Assembly: GCA_903887775.1 (NCBI GenBank)
Contig: CAISRB010000033.1
Coordinates: forward strand, 326,858-390,857
Length of the DNA: 64,000 nt
DNA from: an uncultured Bacteroidales bacterium
GTDB taxonomy: Bacteria; Bacteroidota; Bacteroidia; Bacteroidales; FEN-979
Direction: 5' to 3'
Shown piece after piece: positions 55,465 to 64,000 of this stretch (within the stretch, counting starts at the first letter, position 1; the number at the start of each line of letters is the position of its first letter). A program made the position numbers and the translations under genes. A model generated the notes under the pieces. That model did not search any database, was not told where the DNA came from, and saw only the letters and a list, made by a program, of their open reading frames with translations.

Positions 55465-56655
55465 TTACTTGTTAAAGCTCCCGCTGTTGTCAAACATATA
55501 ATTGATAACGAGGTTCCCCGAACTGTTTATATATCCCCACTTTACACCTTTACGTACCTGGGCAAAACCATGACTGAAGCTTTCCGTGGCATCAAACTGC
55601 GGATTAGTCAGATACCTGCCGGTTTGGTCAATGAAACCCCATTTTGTAACTCTTTTTACTCTTGCGGCTCCATCGTGAAAATCTTCAGCATCTTCAAACT
55701 GTAAATTAATGGCATAGGACCCGGATGGTTCAATAAACCCCCAGGATTTTCCTTTTCTTATTTTGGCGAGGCCTTCAACGAAATCTCCCGCGTCGTCAAA
55801 CTGGGGATTAATCTTCCATGATCCTTTATCATCTATGTAACCCCACTGGTGCAGTTTTTTAGCCCGGGCGAGTCCGTTGTTGAAATCGCCTACTGCTTCA
55901 AACTGAAGATTGACCGCATAAGCCCCTGTTTTATCAACAAAGCCCCATTGGGTACCCTTCCTTACCCTGGCAAGCCCTTCATGAAAATCTTCCGCATCGC
56001 TGAACTGGGGATTAATAACCCAGCGTCCGGTCTGATCGATATATCCCCAATCTTTACCAAAGCGTGCCTTTGCAAGGCCGTCGAAAAATTCTCCGAGGGC
56101 CGGGAACTGCGGGTTAATAACATATTTACCTTTCGTGTCGATAAAGCCCCAGGAAACTCCCTGCCTCACCCTGGCCAGGCCATCATGAAAATCATCGGCA
56201 TCAGCGAACTGGTAATCAATAACGATCATGCCTTTTTTATCTATGAATCCCCATTTTTTAAATTTATTTACCCTGGCGAGGTCCTCACTGAAGTCCTCGG
56301 CCAGGTCAAACTGTGGATTGATCACATATGAGCCTTTCGCATCAACATAGCCCCAGTCACCCATTTTTCTGACTCTTGCCAGTCCGTCGGCGATATTTTC
56401 GGCATCATCAAACTGGAGGTTAATCACATAAACGCCGTTGGTGTCGATAAATCCCCAGCTCTTGAAAACTTTTACAGCCGCAATCCAGTTGCAGCATTTT
56501 TCTCTTTTCGGAGGGGTTTCACGACTTTGCTGCTGGAAAGACGCGGGTTTGGTCGTTTTATTGTTCTCTTTATTTTTATCCTTGCTTTTGCTCCCTGTCT
56601 GGCCCTGCGCGAAAAAAGCCATCAGCACAATTACGATTATAAAAATCTTTTTCAT
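55465..56655 (-). CDS. WG-repeat protein
   Basis: A 396-residue exported protein with a signal peptide (MKKIFIIVIVLMAFFAQ). After a Lys/Asn/Thr-rich linker it has ten repeats of about 34 residues, each with W-G-F/Y-I/V-D and a following xINxQF segment. WG repeats fold as small beta units and usually bind something outside the inner membrane, but no role is known. It ends 75 bases before the rimP promoter region. It is not part of a clear operon. Confidence 0.88.
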   Translation of the reverse strand: MKKIFIIVIVLMAFFAQGQTGSKSKDKNKENNKTTKPASFQQQSRETPPKREKCCNWIAAVKVFKSWGFIDTNGVYVINLQFDDAENIADGLARVRKMGDWGYVDAKGSYVINPQFDLAEDFSEDLARVNKFKKWGFIDKKGMIVIDYQFADADDFHDGLARVRQGVSWGFIDTKGKYVINPQFPALGEFFDGLAKARFGKDWGYIDQTGRWVINPQFSDAEDFHEGLARVRKGTQWGFVDKTGAYAVNLQFEAVGDFNNGLARAKKLHQWGYIDDKGSWKINPQFDDAGDFVEGLAKIRKGKSWGFIEPSGSYAINLQFEDAEDFHDGAARVKRVTKWGFIDQTGRYLTNPQFDATESFSHGFAQVRKGVKWGYINSSGNLVINYMFDNSGSFNK

Positions 56656-56718
56656 GATGTCAGGATTTAAATTTAACCTGCCAAACTACAAAAAAAAACG
56701 GAATCGTAAAAATTTTCA

Positions 56719-59127
56719 CTACCAATCAACCATTATTCCGATAGCGGGAACTATGGTCCCGGCATAATTCGGAATAGTTCTGAGCACATAACGAAGGTTT
56801 CCCTGCGGATCAACATAGGTTTTTACGCTTCCATCGGGTTGTGTGTTTATAAGAAGGTCGGGCTGCTGGGCTTGCAAATTCAAAGCATTCTGAATATCAA
56901 GATAGACCATGAGGGACCACTTCTTAAAGTAGAATGCCTTATCAACCCGGAGATCCAGCTGATTGAAGTCCTTAAGTCTCAGTGTATTGTACTGCGCGTA
57001 GTCGAGATACCCCCGTCCCTGTACATTCCAGGCTGCTACGAGGCTTGATTTATTATAATCCCAGGGGGTATAAGGTGCACCGCCGGCATACCTGTATTTA
57101 ATGCCCACCTGCCAGTTGTATTTAAATTTCCTGCTTACGGTGAGGTTGAGCAGGTTGCGGTTGTCCCAGGCAGAAGGAATATAAGCCCCATAGTAATTCG
57201 TGAATTCACTGCGGACAAAAGTATACGAAATGATCACATTGAATTTGAACAGGTTGATATCCCTGAATAATACTTCAAAACCATAAGCTCTGCCCTTCGA
57301 AGATGGCGTAACGGGTTCATCGCCCACAATTCCGAAATCACTTCCCTTGCTTGCGAGGGAAACTGAATCATATAAGGATAAGGGGTAATTCTGGTAATAC
57401 TTGTAAAACCCTTCGAGGGAAATCATGGCATTGGCCCTGTACTGGTACTCCAGTCCAAGAACAAGATGATCGCATGAAATGTACTTTATACCGAGAGAAT
57501 CGTTGACAAGCCGGCCACCGTTATCACGAAATCCAAGGGTGGTGTAAGCAGGAAGCTGGTAATACCTGCCTGCATTGAAGTTCATGAACCAGCCTTTTGC
57601 AAACTGGTATGATGCGGAGAACCTGGGGGAGAACTGGTTCAGGGGGTTTACCATGAGATTGGAATAAGTGTTTCCGTCTAACCTGAACCCCAGTGAGAAC
57701 TGCAATCTTTCGTCGAAGAAATTCTTGCTTATCTGTCCAAAGGCTGAGTATTTCCACAATTCAAGAGTGGAATTGTAATTCAGGATCCTTACCGAATCAA
57801 GTAAAAAGAGCTTCTGATACGTCTGGTTCGTGTATTTTGCATACTCCAACCCTGCGCCGTACGTGAACTTCCAGCTCCCGGCATCAGTGACCCCTTCGTA
57901 CCTGAATTTGTTTTCAATCTCCTGTGATTTTAATTTCAGAAGCAGGCTGTCTGCGATTTCAACATTCCCCGAATATTTTGTTGATTCATTATTCAGCATG
58001 TTCCGGCTCAGCACCCAGGTATCGTTCCCTTTTTGTCGAAAATGCCGGTAAACAAGCCCGACAGTATAACTCCACTGATAATATTCGGGAAGGTAGCCAA
58101 GGAGGTATTTCTGCGTTTCATCAGGGTTTTTTATACCCGTATTCAGTTTTGAATCGTCAAGTGAACCGATTGAAATGAACGACAGCTGGTCTTTTGCCGT
58201 GATGTTCCATTTGTATTTAACCTGGTAATCGTTATAGGTTGGCAGGAATGGCAGTTTAAGCAAGCCGAACAGGAACTGCAGGTAGGACCTGCGAACCGAA
58301 AACATAAGTGTTGACTTTGACCCTATCGGACCGTTCAGGGTGAGGCCGATATCACTGGAACCAATCGTGAACCTGCCTCCGAATTTGTCCTTGTTCCCTT
58401 CAATCTGTGTCATCTCGAGAACCGAACTCAGGGTATTGCCCCTTCGGGCCTGGAAGGCGCTTGTATACAAGTCTACCTGGCGGATGAAATCCACGTTAAC
58501 AATACCGACTGACCCGCCCGAAGAACCCTGGGTGGCAAAGTGATTTAAATTGGGGATCTCTACGCCGTCAAGATAAAACCTGTTCTCACTCGGACCTCCT
58601 CCTCTCACAACGATATCATTCCTGTAGGAGACAGTCTGGGCGACACCGGGAAGGGATTGGATGACTTTAGAAATATCGCGGTTGGCTCCCGGGCTTTTTT
58701 CGATCTCCTGTATACTCAGGGACTGGACTGACAAAGGGCTGTCTTCTTTTTTCTCGGTCAGTGAAGGCCTCACTTCAACAGTTTGCAGGTTTACAGAGGT
58801 TTCGTCAATGGCAATATCGAAAAAAACGGGGTGAGACTTCGTGACAAGGAAATCTTCGGTGGTCTTCTTTTCATAACCAAGAACCGAGACAACAAGACGG
58901 ATATATCCGGGATCTACTTTCCTTAAAATATAGTTTCCGGCCGAGTCGGTCGTTGTCCCCTTCGAAGGTTTGCCGTCAATGATAATATTTGCAAAGGGAA
59001 TACCCTCGTTGTTCTTATGGTCATAGAGCCTGCCCCTGACTTCTCCCAACTGGGCTGAAACCGGAGACGAGTTCATAAGGCTCAAAACAAAGCCTATAAT
59101 CACAAAGATTAGTTTCTTGTGGGTCAT
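56719..59127 (-). CDS. TonB-dependent outer membrane receptor
   Basis: An 802-residue protein with a signal peptide ending PVSAQ (about residue 26). A carboxypeptidase-like domain (EVRGRLYDHKNNEGIPFANIIID) and a TonB plug (SIQEIEKSPGANRDISKVIQ, then IVVRGGGPSENRFYLDGVEIP) precede a 22-stranded barrel. There is no SusD-like partner beside it, so it is not clearly a glycan uptake pair. It may take up a peptide, metal chelate or other ligand. The start was chosen at the signal peptide. Confidence 0.9.
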   Translation of the reverse strand: MTHKKLIFVIIGFVLSLMNSSPVSAQLGEVRGRLYDHKNNEGIPFANIIIDGKPSKGTTTDSAGNYILRKVDPGYIRLVVSVLGYEKKTTEDFLVTKSHPVFFDIAIDETSVNLQTVEVRPSLTEKKEDSPLSVQSLSIQEIEKSPGANRDISKVIQSLPGVAQTVSYRNDIVVRGGGPSENRFYLDGVEIPNLNHFATQGSSGGSVGIVNVDFIRQVDLYTSAFQARRGNTLSSVLEMTQIEGNKDKFGGRFTIGSSDIGLTLNGPIGSKSTLMFSVRRSYLQFLFGLLKLPFLPTYNDYQVKYKWNITAKDQLSFISIGSLDDSKLNTGIKNPDETQKYLLGYLPEYYQWSYTVGLVYRHFRQKGNDTWVLSRNMLNNESTKYSGNVEIADSLLLKLKSQEIENKFRYEGVTDAGSWKFTYGAGLEYAKYTNQTYQKLFLLDSVRILNYNSTLELWKYSAFGQISKNFFDERLQFSLGFRLDGNTYSNLMVNPLNQFSPRFSASYQFAKGWFMNFNAGRYYQLPAYTTLGFRDNGGRLVNDSLGIKYISCDHLVLGLEYQYRANAMISLEGFYKYYQNYPLSLYDSVSLASKGSDFGIVGDEPVTPSSKGRAYGFEVLFRDINLFKFNVIISYTFVRSEFTNYYGAYIPSAWDNRNLLNLTVSRKFKYNWQVGIKYRYAGGAPYTPWDYNKSSLVAAWNVQGRGYLDYAQYNTLRLKDFNQLDLRVDKAFYFKKWSLMVYLDIQNALNLQAQQPDLLINTQPDGSVKTYVDPQGNLRYVLRTIPNYAGTIVPAIGIMVDW

Positions 59128-59430
59128 GAATTTATTTTAAATCGGTCTAAATAGATGACAATTTTCGTGCCATTCCAAAAAAGGACTGATAAAATGTCAT
59201 GTTTATACCTGGATAACAAAAAGGCCCGGTAAAGGTCCGTTCTTGATTGAGTATTGTTCCTGATGGATTATTTTATGAGGATAAACTTCGGGGAGCAGCT
59301 TTTTCAATGAGTAAAATATTGAAAAATATACTGGCCAATGCTGATGGGGGTGTGTTTATTTTGCGGAAATTGCAGGCATAATAAGTCATATAAAAAACTG
59401 CTTATAAAAAAGTAACTTCCTCTGCTTTTC
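59128..59430. other. Divergent intergenic region
   Basis: This region lies between the TonB receptor and the porin genes. It is AT-rich, with some GC-rich patches. No promoter with a confident -33/-7 pair and no RNA structure was recognised. Confidence 0.4.
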
Positions 59431-60603
59431 ATGAAACTAAAATTACTGGTACTGCCTGCTTTGTTACTGTTAATATTCCATTCAGGATATTCCCAGCAAC
59501 CCGATTCTCTGTTAAGCAAGATCGAACAATGGAAACTGAAGCACCTGATCAAAGGGCTCGACATCCAGGTATACCTTGATGCTTATTATGTGGGGAATAT
59601 AGGGGGGACTATCCCTACGTCCCACACTTATGAGTTTCAGACAAACAGCCCGTACATTAATGAAGCCAGGGTGAATATGTTTGACATCCAGATGAATTAT
59701 AATACAAGCTGGTCAAGGATGATGGCCGAATTCAGGCTTGGGGACCAGCCATTGCTGCTGACAAATTCAACGGCAGTATGGACGAGCTACCTGAATCAGG
59801 CTTCCCTTGGGTTTACTTTCGGTAAAGGGTTCTGGATTGATTTCGGTTACCTCGACAGCCAGATCGGGGTTGAGTCTTCCATGCCCATTAACAACCTGTT
59901 GAGCACATGTACCGTTGGAACTTACTATGAGCCCAGTTCAGTCCTTGGCGGTTTTTTTTCCTATACGACAAAAGACGAGACCTGGACGATGGGAGCCTGG
60001 GCGGGCAATCAGTTCTCGCTGCCTGATGGAAAGAACATACATGTCACATACGGCCTTGATGTTTCGTACAACCCTTCCGACAAACTGACAGTAAGTTTCA
60101 ATAATTATATGGGGAATATGGCAAAAAGCGGGGCCAGTTATTATAAATACCTTGCCTACAATAATCTTTATGTTACTTATAATCCGATTCCGAAATGGAA
60201 TTTCATTGGCCAGGCCGACCTGGCTTTTCAGAGAGTTTCAAGTACGGAGAAGGATTCGGTAAAGTTGGGAGCCATGGTTTCGGGCCTGCTGGGAACAAGG
60301 TATTATTTTTTGCCGAAGTTTGCCCTGGCCCTGAGGGCGGAAGTATATTACGATCCGAAAGATATTTTTGTGCACGGACAGTACACCGGAAAAACTTCTG
60401 ATTTTATTATTTACGGGTTGACTGCCGGGCTGGAATTCAATCCGGGAAGGGATGCGTATGTAAGGGTGCAATACAGCTGGCTGACAACAGGGAACCCCGA
60501 AGTCAAGCCATTTAACGAAGTCTTTGCAACGAACCCTGCAATGCATTACTGGCCCGATTACATGAGGCAGTGCTATACTATTACGACCGGTTTAAGGTTT
60601 TAA
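59431..60603 (+). CDS. Outer membrane porin (OmpL-like beta-barrel)
   Basis: A 390-residue exported protein with a signal peptide ending YSQ (residue 22). Strands with alternating pattern run the whole length, for example IDFGYLDSQIG, MGAWAGNQFSL and LTVSFNNYMGN, and the last strand is YTITTGLRF with C-terminal Phe. This is the family of porins often seen in Bacteroidetes near transporters. Substrate is unknown. A repeat-rich spacer separates it from the converging metallopeptidase gene. Confidence 0.78.
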   Translation: MKLKLLVLPALLLLIFHSGYSQQPDSLLSKIEQWKLKHLIKGLDIQVYLDAYYVGNIGGTIPTSHTYEFQTNSPYINEARVNMFDIQMNYNTSWSRMMAEFRLGDQPLLLTNSTAVWTSYLNQASLGFTFGKGFWIDFGYLDSQIGVESSMPINNLLSTCTVGTYYEPSSVLGGFFSYTTKDETWTMGAWAGNQFSLPDGKNIHVTYGLDVSYNPSDKLTVSFNNYMGNMAKSGASYYKYLAYNNLYVTYNPIPKWNFIGQADLAFQRVSSTEKDSVKLGAMVSGLLGTRYYFLPKFALALRAEVYYDPKDIFVHGQYTGKTSDFIIYGLTAGLEFNPGRDAYVRVQYSWLTTGNPEVKPFNEVFATNPAMHYWPDYMRQCYTITTGLRF

Positions 60604-60755
60604 TCGCTCCCGGTAAATTCGCTCCGGCTGGCCGCGGGACCTCAGTCCGGGTTTACCCCGGAGTTCAAACCATCAATCACTCCCGGTAAATACTCTGTCG
60701 CTTCCCGCGGAACCTGGGGAAGGGGCTTGCCCCCCGGCATAACACCGGTTTATTC
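60604..60755. repeat. CTCCCGGTAAAT-type repeat, two units
   Basis: Two related units of about 73 bases start ATCGCTCCCGGTAAAT and ATCACTCCCGGTAAAT, both with GGGACCT/GGAACCT and a CCCC tract. They fill the gap between the 3' ends of the porin gene and the metallopeptidase gene. The words resemble the array at 10110. Confidence 0.65.
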
Positions 60756-60768
60756 ATCGATGCGTGTT

Positions 60769-63708
60769 CTATAGCTTCAATGATACCATAAACTGGTCCG
60801 CAGGAAGCATTGGGCCGTAGGCCCTCGCGTAGCCGAACGACAGGTTGGACTTGATCAGCGAGAACAGTACCAGTTCGAGGTCTAGTTGGGCTCCTGTCGA
60901 GAAGTAATTCAGATTTGGCAGGCTGTTGGCCAGGTTCGTAAAGTTGCCCATCCCGAATACTGAAAATCGTGCATATGTACTGTAAAAACCAAGCAGGCCG
61001 ACTTTTCGGAAGCGGATAGGGGGGAAGTTGATCTCTGTTGTGAGTTTGGCATAATTCATAGCTGAAAGCTCATCTATCTGCACTCCCGGGAAACTTTGCA
61101 TTTCGCGGTACTGCAAAGGCGACCTGTAATCAACCCAGTTATTCCCGAATCCCCCGAAATAAAAGTAGCTGTTTGTTTTATTCGTTTCCCCGAACGACTG
61201 TCCAAGTGAAGTCCTGAACCATATGGCTGAATTTTTCATGGGCAAAAGAAATCCGAAGTCAAAATTATTGATCAGCTGGGGATAAAATGTTTGTTTTGCA
61301 AAGCTTGTGAAAGCATACACCGTCCAGTCATAGCCCTGTTCGGGTTCAATAGCCCCCAGGGATTTCCGCAGGTAGGAACGGTGGAAGTTAAGGGTACCGA
61401 TGTACAATTCTTTATATGATGACTCGATATTCTGGTAGCCTGGAAGTGTTTCGAGGTCCCCGTAGGCAGCCAGTTTAACATATATCTCTGTTTTAGAGGG
61501 GCTCATCCGCATGAACACATGGCTGTATTTGCCCGAAAACATATAACCGGCCCTGCTGAATTTGGTAGGCCCGAACAGGTCATAAAAATCAGCATAGTTA
61601 TACTGTGCCTGGAAGGTCCAGTTCCAGTAGGTATAATCTATCGCAACATGAATGGTTTGTTTGAGCGGAAGGTTGCCGTATGGAGTGAAACTGGCTTTGA
61701 TCACAAGGTTGTTCAGCATCATGGGGTCCATGAAATTCAGGCGGTAGCCAAACCCTATATAATCTTTATATCCCTGCAGGATAGGATAGGCCCCGGCAAG
61801 CTTCATTTCTTTGATCGGGCTGTACTTCGTTTCACTGACTTTAATTGTATCGAGGTTTACTTTTGACGGAGGCGGCAGGATCCAGGACTTAACAACAGGA
61901 TTTTTATTAAATACCATTTGCCCCAGGTATGAAATGGGGTTCACATCGGCGAGGGTGTCAATTTTCATCATACCGGGGACCATGCCCTTGTAGGTATATT
62001 CGAAAATCAGCATCGAATCAGCTGAAACGGGAAGGGGTCTGAAGAAACCGCTCGTGGCATTGGTGAGGATCTGGGCTTTCCGGGTTTCGAGGTTTATCCT
62101 GTATACATTTGAAACCCCTGTGTAATATGAAGTTCCGTAAAGGTATTTGCCGTCGGGGGAGAACACAAAATTCATCGCCGGGTTATCTTCAAATTCATAA
62201 ATCTCCTTGAATTCCTTTTTGCCTTGAAGAAGATCAGGGATAGAGAACAGGATGATCTTTTGCCTGCCCCGCACATCAGAGAGGGTACCGGCGATAGCGA
62301 GACCATCAGGGGAAACGTCAAGGTCACAGAGGTCTTTCCCGAAAGGCATTGAATATAGCTCTTCCCATTTTTTATAGGGTGGGAGAAATCTTACAAGCAT
62401 GGTCCTGCCGCTCATGGTCTGAACACCATAAAGGGAATGGTCATGGGGGTTGAAGGCAAAGTTCCCCGTCCGGTCATATTTTATCAGGTCTGTTATATGG
62501 CCTGTCGTGACATTGATGGACCTGAGCCCCCTCCAGTCATTATTGTGGGTCGATACAAACAGGGTTTTTGAGGAGTCATCGTAAGCCATGGCCGTAACAT
62601 AATACAATGACGGGCTTGGCACCGGGGCAATCTTTTTTTCTTCTCCTGTCCTGATATCGAAACTTGAAATATGAGCGAGCTTTCCGGGATAATTCACGGC
62701 AACAAACATGCGGGCCGACTTAGGATCAACAAATTGTGCAGAAACGGAGCCCAGGGGTTTGTTCCCGATATGCCTGTACCTGCTTAAAGGGTATTTGGAT
62801 ATTGCTGCGATATTGGTTTGCTGGAATGCATGTTCCCAACTTATCCACTGATTCCAGGCATCCTGTATTTTCAACCCATAAACATGGCGGAACTGGTTGG
62901 CATAGAAACGCCGGCTCGTATCGGTACGGGAATAAAATTCCTTCAGCTTATCAACTCCGTATGTATATGCCAGGTAGCTGTCGAAGCGGGTTCCGTAAAG
63001 ATATGAGTTGACTCCTACCTGGAAATCGACCGTGGTACCTTCGGATTCAAGTCCGATCACATTGTAAAAAAATGCGCTGTCACGGACCATGGTCCTGAAC
63101 ACCATTTCATCATAACCTCCGAGAACTCGTCCAATCCCGCCACTCATCCAGGTTTCCATGAAAACGGCAATCCCTTCATGGTACCAGCGTGGCGAGTACC
63201 ATCGCGGAGTCGTGAAATAGCTGTAAAGCATAGTCTCAGGGTCACGGTTGTCAATATATACCTTGCCCCCGAATATTCCTCTCAGGATGCGGTCGTTACG
63301 GGAAGCTTTATCACACATGACCTGGTGAGTAAGTTCATGGCTCATGAGCCATTGCATGCGTTCGTTGGCAGGGACTACCGAGAAGGTGTAATCAAAGGGG
63401 GAGACGGCAATGTTCAGGAAATTCCAGGGGATAACGCTTGTTCCGCCATTTCCGACATCCGTAAAATCATTAAAAAGAATATTTGTTTTCCCCGAAGCCT
63501 GGTAGTCCCAGAAATGCTTATGAAACAGAAGTGCGTTCTCGAAGGAACGCACTGTATGCGGAACTAAATAGGATGTGTTTTTATCCAGATAAACCAGCCT
63601 TACCCGAGCGGTCTGGTACTGTGTGACAGTGACATGCTGCTGGCCTGTGGCAGCTGTGTTCAGGATTAACAGCAAAAGGGTGGTCGCCCACCCATAGAAT
63701 TGTTTCAT
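60769..63708 (-). CDS. Zinc metallopeptidase with beta-propeller and outer membrane barrel
   Basis: A 979-residue exported protein with a signal peptide (to about residue 22). The zinc motif HELTH lies at 124-128, and WYHEGIAVF puts a third-ligand Glu near 178, as in gluzincins of the peptidase MA type. A TolB-like beta-propeller follows (about 320-610), with blades such as FSPDGKYLYGT. The last 350 residues look like an Omp85-type barrel: FYFGGFGNNWVDYR resembles the conserved turn of BamA/TamA, and the end reads DQFMVSLKL. Together this suggests a membrane-held protease. The joined architecture is not one I recognise. Confidence 0.7.
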   Translation of the reverse strand: MKQFYGWATTLLLLILNTAATGQQHVTVTQYQTARVRLVYLDKNTSYLVPHTVRSFENALLFHKHFWDYQASGKTNILFNDFTDVGNGGTSVIPWNFLNIAVSPFDYTFSVVPANERMQWLMSHELTHQVMCDKASRNDRILRGIFGGKVYIDNRDPETMLYSYFTTPRWYSPRWYHEGIAVFMETWMSGGIGRVLGGYDEMVFRTMVRDSAFFYNVIGLESEGTTVDFQVGVNSYLYGTRFDSYLAYTYGVDKLKEFYSRTDTSRRFYANQFRHVYGLKIQDAWNQWISWEHAFQQTNIAAISKYPLSRYRHIGNKPLGSVSAQFVDPKSARMFVAVNYPGKLAHISSFDIRTGEEKKIAPVPSPSLYYVTAMAYDDSSKTLFVSTHNNDWRGLRSINVTTGHITDLIKYDRTGNFAFNPHDHSLYGVQTMSGRTMLVRFLPPYKKWEELYSMPFGKDLCDLDVSPDGLAIAGTLSDVRGRQKIILFSIPDLLQGKKEFKEIYEFEDNPAMNFVFSPDGKYLYGTSYYTGVSNVYRINLETRKAQILTNATSGFFRPLPVSADSMLIFEYTYKGMVPGMMKIDTLADVNPISYLGQMVFNKNPVVKSWILPPPSKVNLDTIKVSETKYSPIKEMKLAGAYPILQGYKDYIGFGYRLNFMDPMMLNNLVIKASFTPYGNLPLKQTIHVAIDYTYWNWTFQAQYNYADFYDLFGPTKFSRAGYMFSGKYSHVFMRMSPSKTEIYVKLAAYGDLETLPGYQNIESSYKELYIGTLNFHRSYLRKSLGAIEPEQGYDWTVYAFTSFAKQTFYPQLINNFDFGFLLPMKNSAIWFRTSLGQSFGETNKTNSYFYFGGFGNNWVDYRSPLQYREMQSFPGVQIDELSAMNYAKLTTEINFPPIRFRKVGLLGFYSTYARFSVFGMGNFTNLANSLPNLNYFSTGAQLDLELVLFSLIKSNLSFGYARAYGPMLPADQFMVSLKL

Positions 63709-63774
63709 ACACCTGGATTTATTTCATAAGCTGATAAAATCTCTAAGTTTTGATGATTACGCTGTAAATCAGGA

Positions 63775-64000
63775 TCAGGGAATTTCCACGACACCCAGAG
63801 CTACACCCTGTATTTCTCCTAATCCATGAATTGCCCCGGAACTGCTGATAATCTGCTGTAGGCTTGCATTCCCTGATACGAGATTCTGAAGCGCTGTATT
63901 GCCTCCATACCCAAGTGGAATCGGGCCGCTGCCGATGGCAGAAATGCCAATTGAATTTATTGCTGACAGTTGTGTGGCAGGCAGAATTGCATTCAATTGA
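63775..64000 (-). CDS. Cut gene at right edge, unknown product
   Basis: The frame is open to the edge, so only the last 74 codons are seen. They are rich in small residues (Gly, Ser, Ala, Ile), with a GISAIGSGPIPLGYGG segment and an end GVALGVVEIP. No family was recognised. A TTG at 63996 is unlikely to be the true start. It lies 66 bases upstream of the metallopeptidase gene on the same strand and could be its operon partner. Confidence 0.5.
   Translation of the reverse strand, partial: QLNAILPATQLSAINSIGISAIGSGPIPLGYGGNTALQNLVSGNASLQQIISSSGAIHGLGEIQGVALGVVEIP

Overview
The window looks like chromosomal DNA of a free-living or environmental Bacteroidetes bacterium, probably near Bacteroidales. 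The signs are several type IX secretion (T9SS) parts and T9SS cargo, TamL, a large M16 peptidase, a TonB receptor with a carboxypeptidase-like N-terminal domain, -7 boxes of the Bacteroidetes form TAnnTTTG in front of many genes, and almost no Shine-Dalgarno sites. No phage, integrase, insertion sequence or CRISPR was seen. Both edges cut a gene.

Layout. 0-7.3 kb: two tandem PorU-type C25 peptidases and the T9SS barrel PorV. 7.4-10.1 kb: ispF, the rpsF-rpsR-rplI ribosomal operon and an rRNA/tRNA methyltransferase. 10.4-15.6 kb: an acetyltransferase, the T9SS Plug protein and a large T9SS cargo protein with an internally triplicated module. 15.6-23.3 kb: two converging MBOAT/SGNH acyltransferase cassettes, one with its own acyl carrier protein, plus a methyltransferase and an exported deacetylase-like protein. 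23.4-31 kb: TamL, tRNA-Val, an M16 peptidase, a methyltransferase and a flippase. 31-34.6 kb: an operon on the minus strand of dnaX, a PfkB kinase, an acyltransferase and a CoA-binding protein. 34.8-41.5 kb: a deacetylase with a FemAB-like partner, upp with an ABC permease, a RecD-like helicase and a small barrel protein. 41.5-50.2 kb: lepA, a T9SS type B cargo protein, then rel/spoT, a Fur-family gene and purA. 50.3-56.7 kb: the rimP-nusA-infB operon and a WG-repeat protein. 56.7-64 kb: a TonB receptor, a porin, a metallopeptidase-propeller-barrel protein and a cut gene.

How the genes fit together. Much of the window serves the cell envelope. PorU and PorV would process and attach the type A cargo, Plug would close the translocon when idle, and TamL would insert barrels. 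The MBOAT/SGNH cassettes probably put acyl groups on an exported glycan. The rest is core information processing (ribosomal proteins, LepA, IF-2, NusA, RimP, DnaX) and stringent response/purine supply.

The most unusual items are the paired acylation cassettes, the protein that joins a HELTH metallopeptidase to a beta-propeller and an outer membrane barrel, the tandem PorU genes, and three families of short intergenic repeats. One repeat family flanks both ispF and lepA, and one is a 15-copy heptamer array touching the infB stop codon. Product names rest on motif recognition by eye; no database search was possible.
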